Notes: generated by a model not told the origin, from the sequence alone. Counted from the first letter of the stretch, positions 1 through 9,340 are shown. The stretch is DNA of 64,000 nt from Actinoplanes ianthinogenes (GCF_018324205.1 NZ_AP023356.1:3489501-3553500); one strand, 5' to 3'. Made by a program: numbers and translations.

Positions 1-54
1 GCCGAAGGCCTCTTCCAGGGGGAGGGTGGGGGGACGGCGGCGCTTGTCATTCAT
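1..54 (-). CDS. rnc: Ribonuclease III, N-terminal 18 codons (cut by window edge)
   Basis: Only the first 18 codons are inside the window, read leftward from an ATG at 52-54: MNDKRRRPPTLPLEEAFG. The LEEAFG end matches the way actinobacterial RNase III begins its first helix. The ATG overlaps the plsX stop codon (ATGA), so the two are translationally coupled. RNase III cleaves double-stranded RNA in rRNA and mRNA processing. The assignment rests on this short N-terminus plus the conserved rpmF-plsX-rnc gene order, so it is probable rather than proven. Confidence 0.7.
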   Translation of the reverse strand, partial: MNDKRRRPPTLPLEEAFG

Positions 55-965
55 GCGATACCTCGTTGTACGACATCAATCCTGCGATGGCGGTGCAGAT
101 CGGCGGCGAAGGCGATGCCCTTGGCGAGATCGGTGCCGGTGGCGGCGCCGTGGCAGACCACCACGACGCCGTGGACACCGAGCAGCACGGCGGCGGGCGT
201 TTCGTCCGTTTCTTTCGGCCTGGTGGCCGCTTCGAGGGCTTTGAGGAGCACGTTTCCGGTGAAGCCGTCGGTGACCACGACGTCAGCGGCTCGGCCGAGC
301 ACCACGTCGCTGCCCTCGACCAGGCCGGCGTAGTTCAGCGGGAGATCTTGGAGGAGCCGCGCGGCGGCCCGTCGCAGGCGGTCGCCCTTGCCGTGCTCGG
401 TGCCGATGGTGAGCAGGCCGACCCGGGGCTCGGCCAGGCCGTGGACCGCGGTGGCGTAGGCGGCGCCGAGCCGGGCGTGCGTGGCGAGCGTCTCCTCGTC
501 GGGGTCGACGGTCGAGCCGACGTCGAGCAGCACGAGGCGGCCGGCGGCGGTGGGCAGCACGGCGGCGAGCGGGGGGCGGCGGATGCCGGGCCAGCGGCCC
601 AGGGCGCGTGCGGCGGAGAGCACCGTCACGGCGGTGTCGCCCGCGGAGACCAGGGCGTCGGCCTGGCCGGCGGCGACGGCATCGGCGGCGGTGCCGCCGA
701 GCACGGTGGTGAGGCGGTGGCGCCGGGCCGGATGGACGGCAGCGACCACCGCGTCGGCGGCTTCGGCCGGGCCGACGAGAGTCAGATGCAGGGTCGGGTC
801 GTCTGCGAAGGCACGCAGAGCGCCGTCAACCACGACGGCGGGAGCTTGGTCCCCGCCGAGGAGGTCGACGGCGATCCGCGCGGTGCCCGGCTCCCTGCGG
901 GGAGCCGGAGCACCGGTGGGACGCCACTGCTCAGGTACGACCCGCCCGGTGATCGGGCGCGTCAC
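51..965 (-). CDS. plsX: Phosphate acyltransferase PlsX
   Basis: PlsX transfers an acyl chain from acyl-ACP to phosphate, making acyl-phosphate for phosphatidic acid synthesis at the membrane. The 304-residue product carries the family start motif as RIAVDLLGGDQAP near residue 30 (usually DAMGGD). It also has EGSDVVLGRAADVVVTDGFTGNVLLK near residues 215-245 and a C-terminal LLGVHGVVVVCHG. It is shorter than typical PlsX (about 330-350), mainly because the linker after TGNVLLK is short, and it has a Pro/Arg-rich 29-residue N-terminal extension. The start is a GTG at 963-965, ten bases after rpmF ends. The neighbours rpmF and rnc are the usual actinobacterial partners. Confidence 0.9.
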   Translation of the reverse strand: MTRPITGRVVPEQWRPTGAPAPRREPGTARIAVDLLGGDQAPAVVVDGALRAFADDPTLHLTLVGPAEAADAVVAAVHPARRHRLTTVLGGTAADAVAAGQADALVSAGDTAVTVLSAARALGRWPGIRRPPLAAVLPTAAGRLVLLDVGSTVDPDEETLATHARLGAAYATAVHGLAEPRVGLLTIGTEHGKGDRLRRAAARLLQDLPLNYAGLVEGSDVVLGRAADVVVTDGFTGNVLLKALEAATRPKETDETPAAVLLGVHGVVVVCHGAATGTDLAKGIAFAADLHRHRRIDVVQRGIA

Positions 966-974
966 TCGGCGTCG

Positions 975-1148
975 TCAGACCTCGAGGACCTGACGGCCGT
1001 TGTAGGTGCCGCAGACCGAGCAGGCGGCGTGCGGCAGCTTCGGCGACTTGCACTGGGGGCAGGCCACGGTCGAGACCGCGGTCGCCTTCCAGTTCGCCCG
1101 GCGCGAGCGGGTGTTGCTGCGCGACATCTTGCGCTTGGGGACGGCCAC
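975..1148 (-). CDS. rpmF: 50S ribosomal protein L32
   Basis: A 57-residue gene with a GTG start at 1146-1148. The protein begins [20 protein letters not shown], the classic L32 N-terminus, and has two Cys pairs (CPQC at about residue 30 and CSVC at about 43), so it is the zinc-binding C+ form. L32 belongs to the large ribosomal subunit. It starts five bases after the DUF177 gene ends and precedes plsX, as in most bacteria. Both spacings indicate a single operon. Confidence 0.95.
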   Translation of the reverse strand: MAVPKRKMSRSNTRSRRANWKATAVSTVACPQCKSPKLPHAACSVCGTYNGRQVLEV

Positions 1149-1153
1149 GGTTC

Positions 1154-1720
1154 CTACTCCTCATTACTCGGAAGATTGCGCAAAGCGGCCCAGCGGGGGT
1201 CGACTTCCTCATGGCTGTGATCAGCCGGAAGGTCGTCGAAGTGCACCCCGCACTCGGGGCACAACCCTGGGCAGTCCGTCCGGCAGAGCGGGTTGGTCGG
1301 CAGGGTCAGCACCACCGCGTCCCGCACCACCGGCTCCAGGTCGATCAGGTCGCCCTGCATCCGGCCCACCTCGTCCTCGTCGGTGGTCTCCTCCGTGGTG
1401 CTGTCCTCGTAGGCGAACATCTCCCCGAGGGACACCTCGAACGACTCGTCGATCTCGTTGAGGCACCGGCCGCACTCGCCGCTGAGCGAGCCGCGCACGG
1501 TGCCGCTGACATAGACCCCTTCGGAAACCGACGTGAGCGTCAGATCGAGCTCGAGGTCGGATCCCTCGGGGACCGAGATCAACTCCAGGCCGAGGTCCGC
1601 CGGCGCCGCCGCCACCCGTTTCAGGGCACGCGTCGCACCAGGCTGCCGGGGTAGTTTCGTCGTGTCGACGACCAGCGGCTGCCTGGGGTCCAGGTGTCTC
1701 TGCGGTGACTTGGGCATCAT
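1154..1720 (-). CDS. DUF177 / YceD-family protein
   Basis: A 188-residue acidic protein. The middle has a Cys pair in a GECGRCL context near residue 85 and a second cluster, [13 protein letters not shown], near residue 150, typical of the YceD/DUF177 family, whose members are almost always encoded directly before rpmF. In plants and bacteria the family has been linked to 23S rRNA accumulation and ribosome biogenesis; here that is inferred from family and location. Two adjacent ATG codons (1718-1720 and 1715-1717) could both start translation. Confidence 0.88.
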   Translation of the reverse strand: MMPKSPQRHLDPRQPLVVDTTKLPRQPGATRALKRVAAAPADLGLELISVPEGSDLELDLTLTSVSEGVYVSGTVRGSLSGECGRCLNEIDESFEVSLGEMFAYEDSTTEETTDEDEVGRMQGDLIDLEPVVRDAVVLTLPTNPLCRTDCPGLCPECGVHFDDLPADHSHEEVDPRWAALRNLPSNEE

Positions 1721-1788
1721 GATCCTCAGCCATGGGTAGGCCGACCGAAAACATTACCTGAGCTTGCGGGACGTCGTCGAATCGGGCT

Positions 1789-2295
1789 CTAGAACGGGAG
1801 GGGCCTCTCGGCGTCCTCACCCTGGAAGGTGCCGATCTCCCGGAGCGCGTGCATCTTGTCACGGCCCCGCTCGATCGATGCCAGCGCCCGGGTCAGGAAC
1901 TGCTCGAAGTTGGCCAGGGCGGTGTCGACGTAGTCGTCGACCTCCTCACGCAGCCGCTGGGCCTCGCCCCGCGCCTCGGCGATGATCCGGGCACCCTCGT
2001 GCTCGGCGGAGACGGTGATCTCGTTCACCGAGACCAGGCGGGCGTGCTCGGCCTCACCCTCACTGATGATCCGGTCGGCCTCACGGCGGCCGGCGTCGAC
2101 GATCCGGTCCCGCTCGTCCAGGACCGCGGCCGCCTTGCGCAGCTCGGAGGGGAGCTCGGCACGGAGCTCCTCCAGCCGCTCGATCATCTCGCCGCGGTCG
2201 AACATGAAGTTCGTCCGCGACATCGGCACGGAGCGCGCGTCCTGGACGAGCTCGATGAGCTCGTCGATACGGTCGAGCGGATCCACCGGTGTCAC
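1789..2295 (-). CDS. DivIVA-like coiled-coil protein (SepIVA homologue)
   Basis: A 168-residue, highly charged, mostly helical protein. It starts with DPLDRIDELIELVQDARSVPMSR and continues into a long Glu/Arg/Ala coiled coil at about residues 35-150. This matches the small DivIVA-domain protein that sits next to the DUF177 gene in actinobacteria; the mycobacterial member SepIVA acts in polar growth and septation. The position directly upstream of DUF177-rpmF supports the match. Some annotations call such proteins ATP synthase subunit B-like because of the coiled coil, but there is no membrane segment here. Confidence 0.75.
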   Translation of the reverse strand: MTPVDPLDRIDELIELVQDARSVPMSRTNFMFDRGEMIERLEELRAELPSELRKAAAVLDERDRIVDAGRREADRIISEGEAEHARLVSVNEITVSAEHEGARIIAEARGEAQRLREEVDDYVDTALANFEQFLTRALASIERGRDKMHALREIGTFQGEDAERPLPF

Positions 2296-2378
2296 TCCCG
2301 TCGTCGAACCGCCACCCAGCGTGGTGCGATCACGTTACTGTGCCGCCGCCCCGCCGGATCTCGGCGCGCCGGAGGCTC

Positions 2379-2858
2379 CTAATTCTGCTTCAGCCTGTTC
2401 ACCAGCCGGGCCAGCACCGGGTCCGGAAGGTACGCCGAAGCGTCGCCACCCCACTTGACCACGTCTTTGACCAGACTGGAAGACAGGAACGAATAGAGCG
2501 GGTTGGTCGGCATGAACAACGTCTCCACACCGGAGAGCCCGATATTCATCTGCGCCATCTGCAACTCGTAGTCGAAGTCGCTCACCGCGCGTATTCCTTT
2601 GACCACGACAGCGGCGCCCTGGTCCCGGCAGAAGTCGACCAGCAGCCCGTGAAAGGCCATCACGCGCACATTCTTGTACGGCGCGGTCACCTCGCTGAGC
2701 ATCTCGAGCCGTTCCTCGATGGCGAACAGCCCGGACTTCGACTGGTTGATCAGAACTCCGACGATCACCTCGTCGAACAGCCGGCTGGCCCGCCCGACGA
2801 TGTCGAGGTGACCGTTCGTGACCGGGTCGAAGGAGCCGGGGCACACCGCTCGTCTCAT
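2379..2858 (-). CDS. coaD: Phosphopantetheine adenylyltransferase
   Basis: CoaD adenylylates 4'-phosphopantetheine, the fourth step of coenzyme A synthesis. The 159-residue protein has the nucleotidyltransferase motif PGSFDPVTNGH at residues 6-16, KGIRAVSDFDYE near residue 88, and the C-terminal SSSLVKDVV motif. The length equals E. coli CoaD. I chose ATG 2856-2858 (MRRAVCPGS) over an ATG six codons upstream because family members begin just before the PGSFDP strand. This ATG overlaps the rsmD stop (ATGA), so the two are coupled. Confidence 0.95.
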   Translation of the reverse strand: MRRAVCPGSFDPVTNGHLDIVGRASRLFDEVIVGVLINQSKSGLFAIEERLEMLSEVTAPYKNVRVMAFHGLLVDFCRDQGAAVVVKGIRAVSDFDYELQMAQMNIGLSGVETLFMPTNPLYSFLSSSLVKDVVKWGGDASAYLPDPVLARLVNRLKQN

Positions 2859-3418
2859 GATCGGCGACCGTACCAAAGAGTGGTGTCCCCGTAGCGGCGG
2901 GAGCGATCCTCGGTGAGCCCGTCCACCCAGGTCAGCGGTCCTGTCCGGCGGGACCTCTCGAACACCACGACGGCGTCCGGCGCCAGCCAGCCGCCGGCCA
3001 GCAGCGCCTGTTGCACAGCGTCGACCTCGTCGCCACCCAGCGCGTAGGGCGGGTCGGCGAAGACCACGTCGTACGGCCCCCCGGCCGGGGGATCGGCGAG
3101 CACCGGCAACACCTTCGAGGTGACCAAGCGTGCCGAGCCGGCCACTTTGAGCATCGCGACGTTCTCCCGGATCACCCGGGCCGCCTTGGCGTCCGATTCG
3201 ACCAGAAGAGCGTGATCCGCCCCGCGGGACAACGCCTCCAGACCGATCGCGCCGGATCCGGCGTACAGGTCAGCGAACCGCGCACCGGACAGATCGGTCA
3301 TCGAGTCGAGGGCGCTGAAGAACGCCTCCCGCACCCGGTCCGATGTGGGCCGGGTGTTCGCCCCGAACAGGGTCTGCAGCCGCCGGCCGCCGTGGGCGCC
3401 CGCGATGATCCTGGTCAT
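2855..3418 (-). CDS. rsmD: 16S rRNA (guanine(966)-N2)-methyltransferase
   Basis: RsmD methylates G966 of 16S rRNA using SAM. The start chosen is MTRIIAGAHGGRRL (ATG 3416-3418), because RsmD proteins begin with RIIAG. A longer in-frame reading up to 3523 adds an unconserved extension. The 187-residue protein has TRPTSDRVREAFFS, the SAM motif FADLYAGSGAIGLEALSRGA (residues 50-69) and the catalytic DVVFADPPYAL motif near residue 115. coaD follows with a 4-base overlap. Pairing of rsmD with coaD is widespread in bacteria. Confidence 0.93.
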   Translation of the reverse strand: MTRIIAGAHGGRRLQTLFGANTRPTSDRVREAFFSALDSMTDLSGARFADLYAGSGAIGLEALSRGADHALLVESDAKAARVIRENVAMLKVAGSARLVTSKVLPVLADPPAGGPYDVVFADPPYALGGDEVDAVQQALLAGGWLAPDAVVVFERSRRTGPLTWVDGLTEDRSRRYGDTTLWYGRRS

Positions 3419-3811
3419 CGGCGTCCGCCGTAGTTCCTCACTAGCACAACACGACGCTACGTCAGAGCCGGGACGGCCACCGGCGCCGCCCACTATGAAC
3501 CGTCCCATGGGGTGCTCGGGCATAACTCACCGGCGTGCGATTTCACCGCAATTGCAGGCTTGTTCGGACACGTAGCGCATTCCCAAGATTCCATACCGTC
3601 TAACGAAGATCTCAGATGCGCATCAACACCCTTGGAGGGCGCTTAATTGTTTCGTTAGCGCCGGGACGTGGCTAAGGTCAACGCCGCTGTGTCGTCGGTA
3701 CGCCGCCGACACGACGACGCGGGGAGGTGTCGTCGTAGACCGACTGCCCATCCACAGCGGTCTCCGTTTCTCTTCCTGTGAGTCCCCCTGTTCCCCTCCG
3801 CAGGAGAAGGC
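3419..3811. promoter_or_regulatory. 393-base divergent intergenic region between rsmD and the LPVTG surface protein gene
   Basis: No gene is visible here. It must hold the outward promoters of rsmD (minus) and of the surface protein (plus). Around 3690-3715 there is an imperfect inverted repeat (GTGTCGTCGG / CCGCCGACAC) in what would be the 5' leader of the surface protein gene. The ribosome binding site AGGAGAAGG lies at about 3802-3810, just before the GTG start. I could not assign the leader structure to a known riboswitch class. Confidence 0.5.
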
Positions 3812-5341
3812 GTGAAAATCAAGTCAACGCTTCGCCGCACCGCGACCCTCCTCGCGGGTGCGGTGGTCGGCCTGACGGGTGTCGTGGCCATCGCCGCCCC
3901 CGCCAGCGCTCACGACGCTTGGGTCACCGGTGCCGCCCAGTGCGGCACGGACGGCAAGAACGTCGTCAAGTGGACCCTCACCAACGACTACAAGACCGAC
4001 GCGACGATCAGCAACCTGCAGATCACCGCCGGTGGCACCGCCCCCGTCGACGCCAACGGTCACGAGCTCACCAGCGGCTTCGTGCTGCCGGCCGCCCAGC
4101 ACAACCACTTCGGCGAGGCCGTCTTCACCCAGACGTTCGACAGCGGCACCGAGGTCGAGCTCTCCTTCACCGCGTCGTGGCCGCAGGACGGCTACACCGA
4201 GTCCACGCCGAACAACAAGGCCAAGGTTCAGCTGAAGCAGGGCTGCACCCCGCCGGCGCCCACCTGCGAGACCAACCCGCCGAAGTTCACTCACACCTTC
4301 GCGCTGGTCGACGGCAAGTGGAAGTCCACGGTGAAGCTGGACGCGACGACGCGGCTCTGCCACGACGAGCCGGTCACCCTGGTCTCGTACTTCACGCCGC
4401 AGCCGAACGACAAGAACGGCGACAACTGGCCGCAGTACGAGTACCAGAGCCAGACCAAGACCATCTCCGACAAGGAGAGCTCGGTCGACCTCGAGGTCGA
4501 GGCGCCCGACTGCAACACCCAGGTCGACCTGTTCTTCGGTGACAAGGTCATCACGCCGATGACCAAGGATGGCGCCCGCTACGGCGACACCAAGCTGGGC
4601 AGCAAGTCCGGCCTCGGCGGCCGCTCCACGGGCCCGCAGGGCTGGTACAACGGCGGCGGCAAGGCCTGCACCACGCCGGCCGTCGCGCCCGTCTCGTCCT
4701 GCACCGGCGACCTGACGCTGAACCTGAGCAACAACGGCAAGTTCGGCAAGTACGACGTCACCTTCACCGTCAAGTACGGCAACGAGACCAAGACCGTGAC
4801 CGTCGCCGCCGGCAAGGCCGACACCCTCACCATCCCGGCCGGCTCCGGTGACGTCACCGTCAGCGCCCCGGGCCTGGAGGAGAAGAAGTACAGCTGGACG
4901 CGTCCCGAGGACTGCGCCCCGCCGGCCGTCACCATCCAGAACGACTGCACCAACGTCACCGTCGTCATCGACAACCCGAAGGACGTCACCCCGGTGACCG
5001 CCAAGGTGACCTACGGCGACGAGACCAAGACCGTCACGGTCAAGGCCGACTCCGAGGAGAAGGCGACCTTCAAGCTGACCGAGGCCAAGTTCGCCACGGT
5101 CGCCTTCGAGGGCCTCAAGCTGGAGCCGCTGAAGGTCGCGGTCAAGGACATCGAGTGTGGCACCCCGAGCGCCACCCCGAGCGCGTCCGTCTCCACCACC
5201 CCGGTGGCGAGCGACGAGCCGTCCCTGCCGGTGACCGGTGCGGCGGCCGGCAGCATCGCGGGTATCGCGGTCCTGCTGCTCGGTGGCGGTGTGGCGATGT
5301 TCTTCATCGCCCGTCGTCGCAAGACCAAGTTCACCGCCTGA
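3812..5341 (+). CDS. Secreted LPVTG cell-wall-anchored surface protein
   Basis: A 509-residue exported protein. Residues 1-33 form a signal peptide (Lys/Arg start, hydrophobic core, APASAHD cleavage region). The mature part is rich in Thr, Lys and Asp with regularly spaced Cys, and contains two Ig-like or beta-sandwich modules each with an ETKTVTV strand (near residues 330 and 410). The C-terminus has a Pro/Ser/Thr linker, the sortase signal LPVTG near residue 473, a membrane segment (IAGIAVLLLGGGVAMFF) and an RRRK tail. A sortase should cleave after the Thr and attach it to peptidoglycan; no sortase gene is in the window. The GTG start is backed by a strong AGGAGAAGG site. The ligand or function is not recognisable. 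Confidence 0.85.
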   Translation: MKIKSTLRRTATLLAGAVVGLTGVVAIAAPASAHDAWVTGAAQCGTDGKNVVKWTLTNDYKTDATISNLQITAGGTAPVDANGHELTSGFVLPAAQHNHFGEAVFTQTFDSGTEVELSFTASWPQDGYTESTPNNKAKVQLKQGCTPPAPTCETNPPKFTHTFALVDGKWKSTVKLDATTRLCHDEPVTLVSYFTPQPNDKNGDNWPQYEYQSQTKTISDKESSVDLEVEAPDCNTQVDLFFGDKVITPMTKDGARYGDTKLGSKSGLGGRSTGPQGWYNGGGKACTTPAVAPVSSCTGDLTLNLSNNGKFGKYDVTFTVKYGNETKTVTVAAGKADTLTIPAGSGDVTVSAPGLEEKKYSWTRPEDCAPPAVTIQNDCTNVTVVIDNPKDVTPVTAKVTYGDETKTVTVKADSEEKATFKLTEAKFATVAFEGLKLEPLKVAVKDIECGTPSATPSASVSTTPVASDEPSLPVTGAAAGSIAGIAVLLLGGGVAMFFIARRRKTKFTA

Positions 5342-5359
5342 TAGCGGCTGAGCCCTGAG

Positions 5360-5395
5360 AAGGGGCGCCGACCTCACGGTCGGCGCCCCTTTTCC
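5360..5395 (+). terminator. Intrinsic terminator of the LPVTG protein gene
   Basis: A perfect 12 bp GC-rich stem (5362-5373 with 5378-5389) closes a TCAC loop and extends by two A-T pairs into a run of T. It lies between the convergent surface protein gene and recG, so it may serve both strands. Confidence 0.9.
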
Positions 5396-5398
5396 GTG

Positions 5399-7579
5399 TC
5401 AGCCCTTCTCCAGGTACTCCGCGCGGTCCTCGTCGACCAGCGCCGCCACCGAGGCGGCCAGCGCCGGATGCCCGGCCAGGTCGGGGTCGTCGCCGACCAG
5501 CTCGGCCGCCTCGACCCGGGCCTCCTTGATCAGTTTCTCGTCGCGGAGCAGCGAGAGCAGCCGCAGGTGCGAGTGCTTGCCGGACTGCGAGGCGCCCAGC
5601 ACGTCACCCTCCCGCCGCTGTTCCAGGTCGATCTCGGAGAGCTTGAAGCCGTCCGTGGTGGAGGCGACCGCGTCCAGCCGCTCGCGGGCCGCCGAGCCCT
5701 CCACGGCCTCGGTGTGCAGCAGGCAGATGCCGGGCGCCGAGCCCCGGCCCACCCGGCCGCGCAGCTGGTGCAGCTGGGACACGCCGAACCGGTCGGCATC
5801 CATGATGATCATGACGGTGGAGTTCGGCACGTCGACGCCGACCTCGATCACCGTGGTGGCCACCAGCACGTCCACCTCGCCGGCGGCGAACCGGCGCATC
5901 ACCGCGTCCTTCTCGTCCGGCGGCATCTTGCCGTGCAGCATCTCGATCCGCAGGCCCTTCAGATACTCCTGCTGGAGCGCGGGAAGCACCTCGGTGACGG
6001 CCAGCGGCGGGCGGCGGGCGGACTCGCCGTCCGTGTCCGAGAGTGGCGACTCCTCGTCCTCGCCGATCCGCGGGCACACCACGTAGGCCTGGTGGCCGGC
6101 CGCCACCTCCTCCTTCACCCGTTTCCAGGCGCGATCGAGGTAGGCCGGTTTCTCCAGGGCTGGGACCACGTGCGAGGCGATCGGCGACCGGCCGCGCGGC
6201 AACTGGGAGAGCACCGACGTCTCCAGGTCGCCGTACACGGTCATCGCCACCGTCCGCGGGATCGGTGTCGCGGTCATCACCAGCACGTGTGGCGGGCGGG
6301 CGGCCTTGGCGCGCAGCGCGTCCCGCTGCTCCACACCGAAGCGGTGCTGCTCGTCGACCACGATCAGGCCGAGATCCTTGAAGTCGACCCCCTCGTAGAG
6401 CAGAGCGTGCGTGCCCACCACGATCCCGGCGGTCCCGTCGGCGACCTTGGCCAGGGCCGCACGCCGGGCGGCCGCGCCCAGTGAGCCGGTGACCAGCGTC
6501 AGCTGGGTGCCGTCGAGGTCACCGTCCAGCTCACCGGCCCGGCCCAGCGCGCCGAGCTGGGCGCTGATCCCCCGGAAGTGCTGGGTGGCCAGGACCTCGG
6601 TGGGCGCGAGCAGGGCGGCCTGGCCGCCGGCGTCGACCACCTGGAGCATGGCGCGCACCGAGACCAGCGTCTTGCCGGAGCCCACCTCGCCCTGGAGCAG
6701 CCGGTGCATCGGGTGCGCCCGGGACAGGTCGGCGGCGATCTCCTCCCCGACCGACGCCTGCCCCTCGGTCAGCTCGTACGGCAGGGCCGCGTCGAACTTG
6801 TCCAGCAGGCCACCGTCACGCCGCGGCCGGGCGGTCCCCGGAGCGGCCGCGGCACGCGCCCGGCGCTGGGCCAGGGTGAGCTGGACGGCGAACGCCTCGT
6901 CCCACTTCAGCCGGTGTTTCGCCGCGTAGAGCGCGGCCTCGGAGCTGGGCCGGTGGATCTCCCGCAGCGCGGTGCCGATCCCGACCAGGTTGCGTTTCGC
7001 CCGCACCGAGCCGGGCATCGGATCGTCCGGCGGCTGGAAGGTGTCCAGCAGGGTCCGCACACACTTGGCGATCACCCAGGTCGGCACCTTCTCCGCGGCC
7101 GGGTAGACCGGGATCAGCGCGCCGGCGAACTCCTCGATCTCCTCGGCCGCCTCGTCCTGCGTGGCGTCCGCCTTGAGCAGCTGATAGGCCGGGCCGTTGA
7201 GCTGCCGCTTGCCGCGGAACTCGGTGACCTTGCCGGCGAACAGGCCCCACCGGCCGCGCAGCAGCTCCCGCTCGCGCCACGCCTGGTTGAAGAACGTGCA
7301 GGTGAGGGTGGCCCCGGAGCCGTCGCCGATGGTCACCTCCAGCATGTTGCCCTTGCGCGCCCGCATCGGCTTGACGGCGATCCCCTGCACCTGGGCCAGC
7401 ACGGTGACCTGCTCGCCGACCTCCAGCTGACGCAGGTCGGTGTGCTCGCCACGCTCGTCGTAGCGCCGGGGGAAGTGATAGATCAGGTCGCCCGCCGTGT
7501 GCAGCTCCAGGTACTCCGCGAGAGCCTTGGCCGTCTTGGCGCCGAGCACCTTGTCCAGCGGGGTGTCGGTCGTGGTCAT
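5399..7579 (-). CDS. recG: ATP-dependent DNA helicase RecG
   Basis: RecG reverses stalled replication forks and branch-migrates recombination intermediates. The 726-residue protein has the N-terminal wedge/OB region, Walker A as LLQGEVGSGKTLVS near residue 300, DEQHRFG (DEAH-type box II) near 405, and helicase C-terminal motifs including ATTVIEVGVDVPNS and QLHQLRGRVGRG near 590-640. The start is MTTTDTPLDKVLG (ATG 7577-7579). The open frame continues upstream to 8347, but that part overlaps the DAK2 gene and is out-of-frame shadow. The ATG overlaps the DAK2 gene stop (ATGA). This YloV-RecG order is common in Gram-positive bacteria. Confidence 0.97.
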   Translation of the reverse strand: MTTTDTPLDKVLGAKTAKALAEYLELHTAGDLIYHFPRRYDERGEHTDLRQLEVGEQVTVLAQVQGIAVKPMRARKGNMLEVTIGDGSGATLTCTFFNQAWRERELLRGRWGLFAGKVTEFRGKRQLNGPAYQLLKADATQDEAAEEIEEFAGALIPVYPAAEKVPTWVIAKCVRTLLDTFQPPDDPMPGSVRAKRNLVGIGTALREIHRPSSEAALYAAKHRLKWDEAFAVQLTLAQRRARAAAAPGTARPRRDGGLLDKFDAALPYELTEGQASVGEEIAADLSRAHPMHRLLQGEVGSGKTLVSVRAMLQVVDAGGQAALLAPTEVLATQHFRGISAQLGALGRAGELDGDLDGTQLTLVTGSLGAAARRAALAKVADGTAGIVVGTHALLYEGVDFKDLGLIVVDEQHRFGVEQRDALRAKAARPPHVLVMTATPIPRTVAMTVYGDLETSVLSQLPRGRSPIASHVVPALEKPAYLDRAWKRVKEEVAAGHQAYVVCPRIGEDEESPLSDTDGESARRPPLAVTEVLPALQQEYLKGLRIEMLHGKMPPDEKDAVMRRFAAGEVDVLVATTVIEVGVDVPNSTVMIIMDADRFGVSQLHQLRGRVGRGSAPGICLLHTEAVEGSAARERLDAVASTTDGFKLSEIDLEQRREGDVLGASQSGKHSHLRLLSLLRDEKLIKEARVEAAELVGDDPDLAGHPALAASVAALVDEDRAEYLEKG

Positions 7580-9183
7580 TCGACTCCTGCCAACAGGTGG
7601 TAACGGGGTTGTCCGCCCGCGTAGCACTGCAACTCGATGAACGGCCAGGTGCGGTGCACGTGACCGCGCAGGTCGCCCTCCAGCTCGGGGGACGCGTCGG
7701 CGCCGAGGACCAGGGTGACCAGCTCGCCGCCGCCGCCGAGCATCCGGTCCAGCAGGCGGTGGCTGACGTCGCCGAGGTCGGTGCCGATCACGTGCACCTC
7801 GCCGTCGACCAGGCCGAGCAGGTCGCCGGCCCGGCACGGGCCGGCGACCGTCAGCGCGTCGCGCTGGGCGGTGCAGACCTCGCCGTATCGACAGGCGCCG
7901 GCCGCCTCGGCCATCGCGATCACGTCGTCGGCGAACGGGCGGCCGTGGTCGCGCACCGCGAGCGCGGCCAGGGCCTGCACCGGGGAGCGGGTCGGCACCA
8001 CGCTGACGTGCACCCCGGCCGCCTCCGCCTCGCGGGCCGCGGCGATCGCCACGGCGTGCGTGTTCGCGTCGTTGGGCAACAGGACCACCGAGGCGGCGCC
8101 GCAGGCGTGCACGGCGGCCAGCATCTCGGCGGTGGACGGGTTGCGGCCGACCACCACGGCGCCCTCGGCCTCGAAGAGCGCGGTCAGCCCGTCGCCGGCG
8201 GCGACCACGACGGCGCCGCGCGCCTCGGTGCCGGGCCGCTTCTCCGCGAGGTGGGTGACGCTTATCTTGTACGGCCGGCCGGCTGTGACGCCCGCCTCGA
8301 CAGCCGGGCCGATCGCCGCGACGGGAACGTGGACGTGCACGTTCCACGTCGGGAGGCCGTCGCCGCCGTCGTCGCCGGTGCCGACGATCACGAGCGACTC
8401 GCCCAGGCCGGCCAGCGTCTCCCGGAGCCGGTCGACCGCGGTGGCCTCCGCGTCGACCAGGAACTGCACCTCGTAGCCCTGCCCCGCGCAGTCGCTCTCG
8501 GCCGGCTCCGGAGCGAGCGCGGGCACGGACGCGACGGCGGGCGGCGCGGACGGCTCGAACTCGGCCTCCTCCACGGTGTCGACCAGTGCGTCGAGAAGCA
8601 CGCAGAGCCCGCGACCGCCGGCATCCACCACCCCGGCCCGGGCCAGGACGGGGAGCTGCTGCGGCGTACGGTCGAGGGCCTCCGCGGCGGCCCTGGCCGC
8701 CGCCCTGGCAACCGTGACCAGATTGTCGGATCTGGTCTTGCCGGCGCCCTCGGCCGCGGCCGCGACCACGGAGAGCACCGTGCCCTCGACCGGCCGGGCC
8801 ACCGCGGCATAGGCCGCGTCGGTGGCCTCGCGCAGCGCGCGGGCCAGCTCGGCGCCGCGGACCGCGACCGCGCTGGCGAACGAGTCGGCCATGCCGCGCA
8901 GGATCTGCGAGACGATGACCCCCGAGTTGCCCCGGGCGCCGAGCAGGGCGCCGCGGGCCATCCGGGCCATCAGCCGGCCGAGCGGGGTGCGCGGCTCCTC
9001 GTGCAGGGCCGACGCCACCGCCTCCTGGGCCGCGGTCAGGGTGAGCACCAGGTTGGTGCCGGTGTCGCCGTCGGGGACGGGGTAGACGTTCAGGTCGTCG
9101 ATCTCACGCTGGTGGGCACGGAGCGCCTCCAGCCCACCGTCGCACCAGCGGTGCACAGCGGCGGCATCGAGGGTCTCCAGCAC
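7576..9183 (-). CDS. DAK2-domain protein, FakA/YloV-like kinase
   Basis: A 535-residue protein. The N-terminal DAK2 domain (residues 1-200) has the metal/ATP-binding sequence LNVYPVPDGDTGTNL at about 32-46 and GARGNSGVIVSQILRG at about 80. The C-terminal part matches the FakA middle and C-terminal domains, with HVHVP near 275 and LLPND near 360. In Firmicutes FakA phosphorylates fatty acids presented by FakB proteins; that substrate is only inferred here, since no FakB gene is nearby. It is translationally coupled to recG, and rpmB is divergent upstream, the conserved rpmB-yloV-recG arrangement. Confidence 0.85.
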   Translation of the reverse strand: MLETLDAAAVHRWCDGGLEALRAHQREIDDLNVYPVPDGDTGTNLVLTLTAAQEAVASALHEEPRTPLGRLMARMARGALLGARGNSGVIVSQILRGMADSFASAVAVRGAELARALREATDAAYAAVARPVEGTVLSVVAAAAEGAGKTRSDNLVTVARAAARAAAEALDRTPQQLPVLARAGVVDAGGRGLCVLLDALVDTVEEAEFEPSAPPAVASVPALAPEPAESDCAGQGYEVQFLVDAEATAVDRLRETLAGLGESLVIVGTGDDGGDGLPTWNVHVHVPVAAIGPAVEAGVTAGRPYKISVTHLAEKRPGTEARGAVVVAAGDGLTALFEAEGAVVVGRNPSTAEMLAAVHACGAASVVLLPNDANTHAVAIAAAREAEAAGVHVSVVPTRSPVQALAALAVRDHGRPFADDVIAMAEAAGACRYGEVCTAQRDALTVAGPCRAGDLLGLVDGEVHVIGTDLGDVSHRLLDRMLGGGGELVTLVLGADASPELEGDLRGHVHRTWPFIELQCYAGGQPRYHLLAGVE

Positions 9184-9340
9184 GCGAAAATCGTACTAAC
9201 CACCCCTGACAAACGCGGGGTACGCACCCTGACCGGGGGCGATTGGCTGTCCCGGCTTCTGATCGGGTAAGCTCGCCGGGTTGCCTGGGCGGTTCTTCCC
9301 TGGGCGCCATCAAGTTTTTCTTCAAACCCAGGAGTATCCC

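Noticed and set aside
3580..3811. c-di-AMP (ydaO) riboswitch before the surface protein gene
   Set aside because: Such riboswitches occur before actinobacterial cell-wall genes, but I could not find the conserved core; only a short imperfect inverted repeat is visible.
7580..8347. N-terminal 256-codon extension of RecG
   Set aside because: It overlaps the DAK2/FakA-like gene in another frame, is Arg-rich and unlike RecG; the ATG at 7579 gives the expected length.
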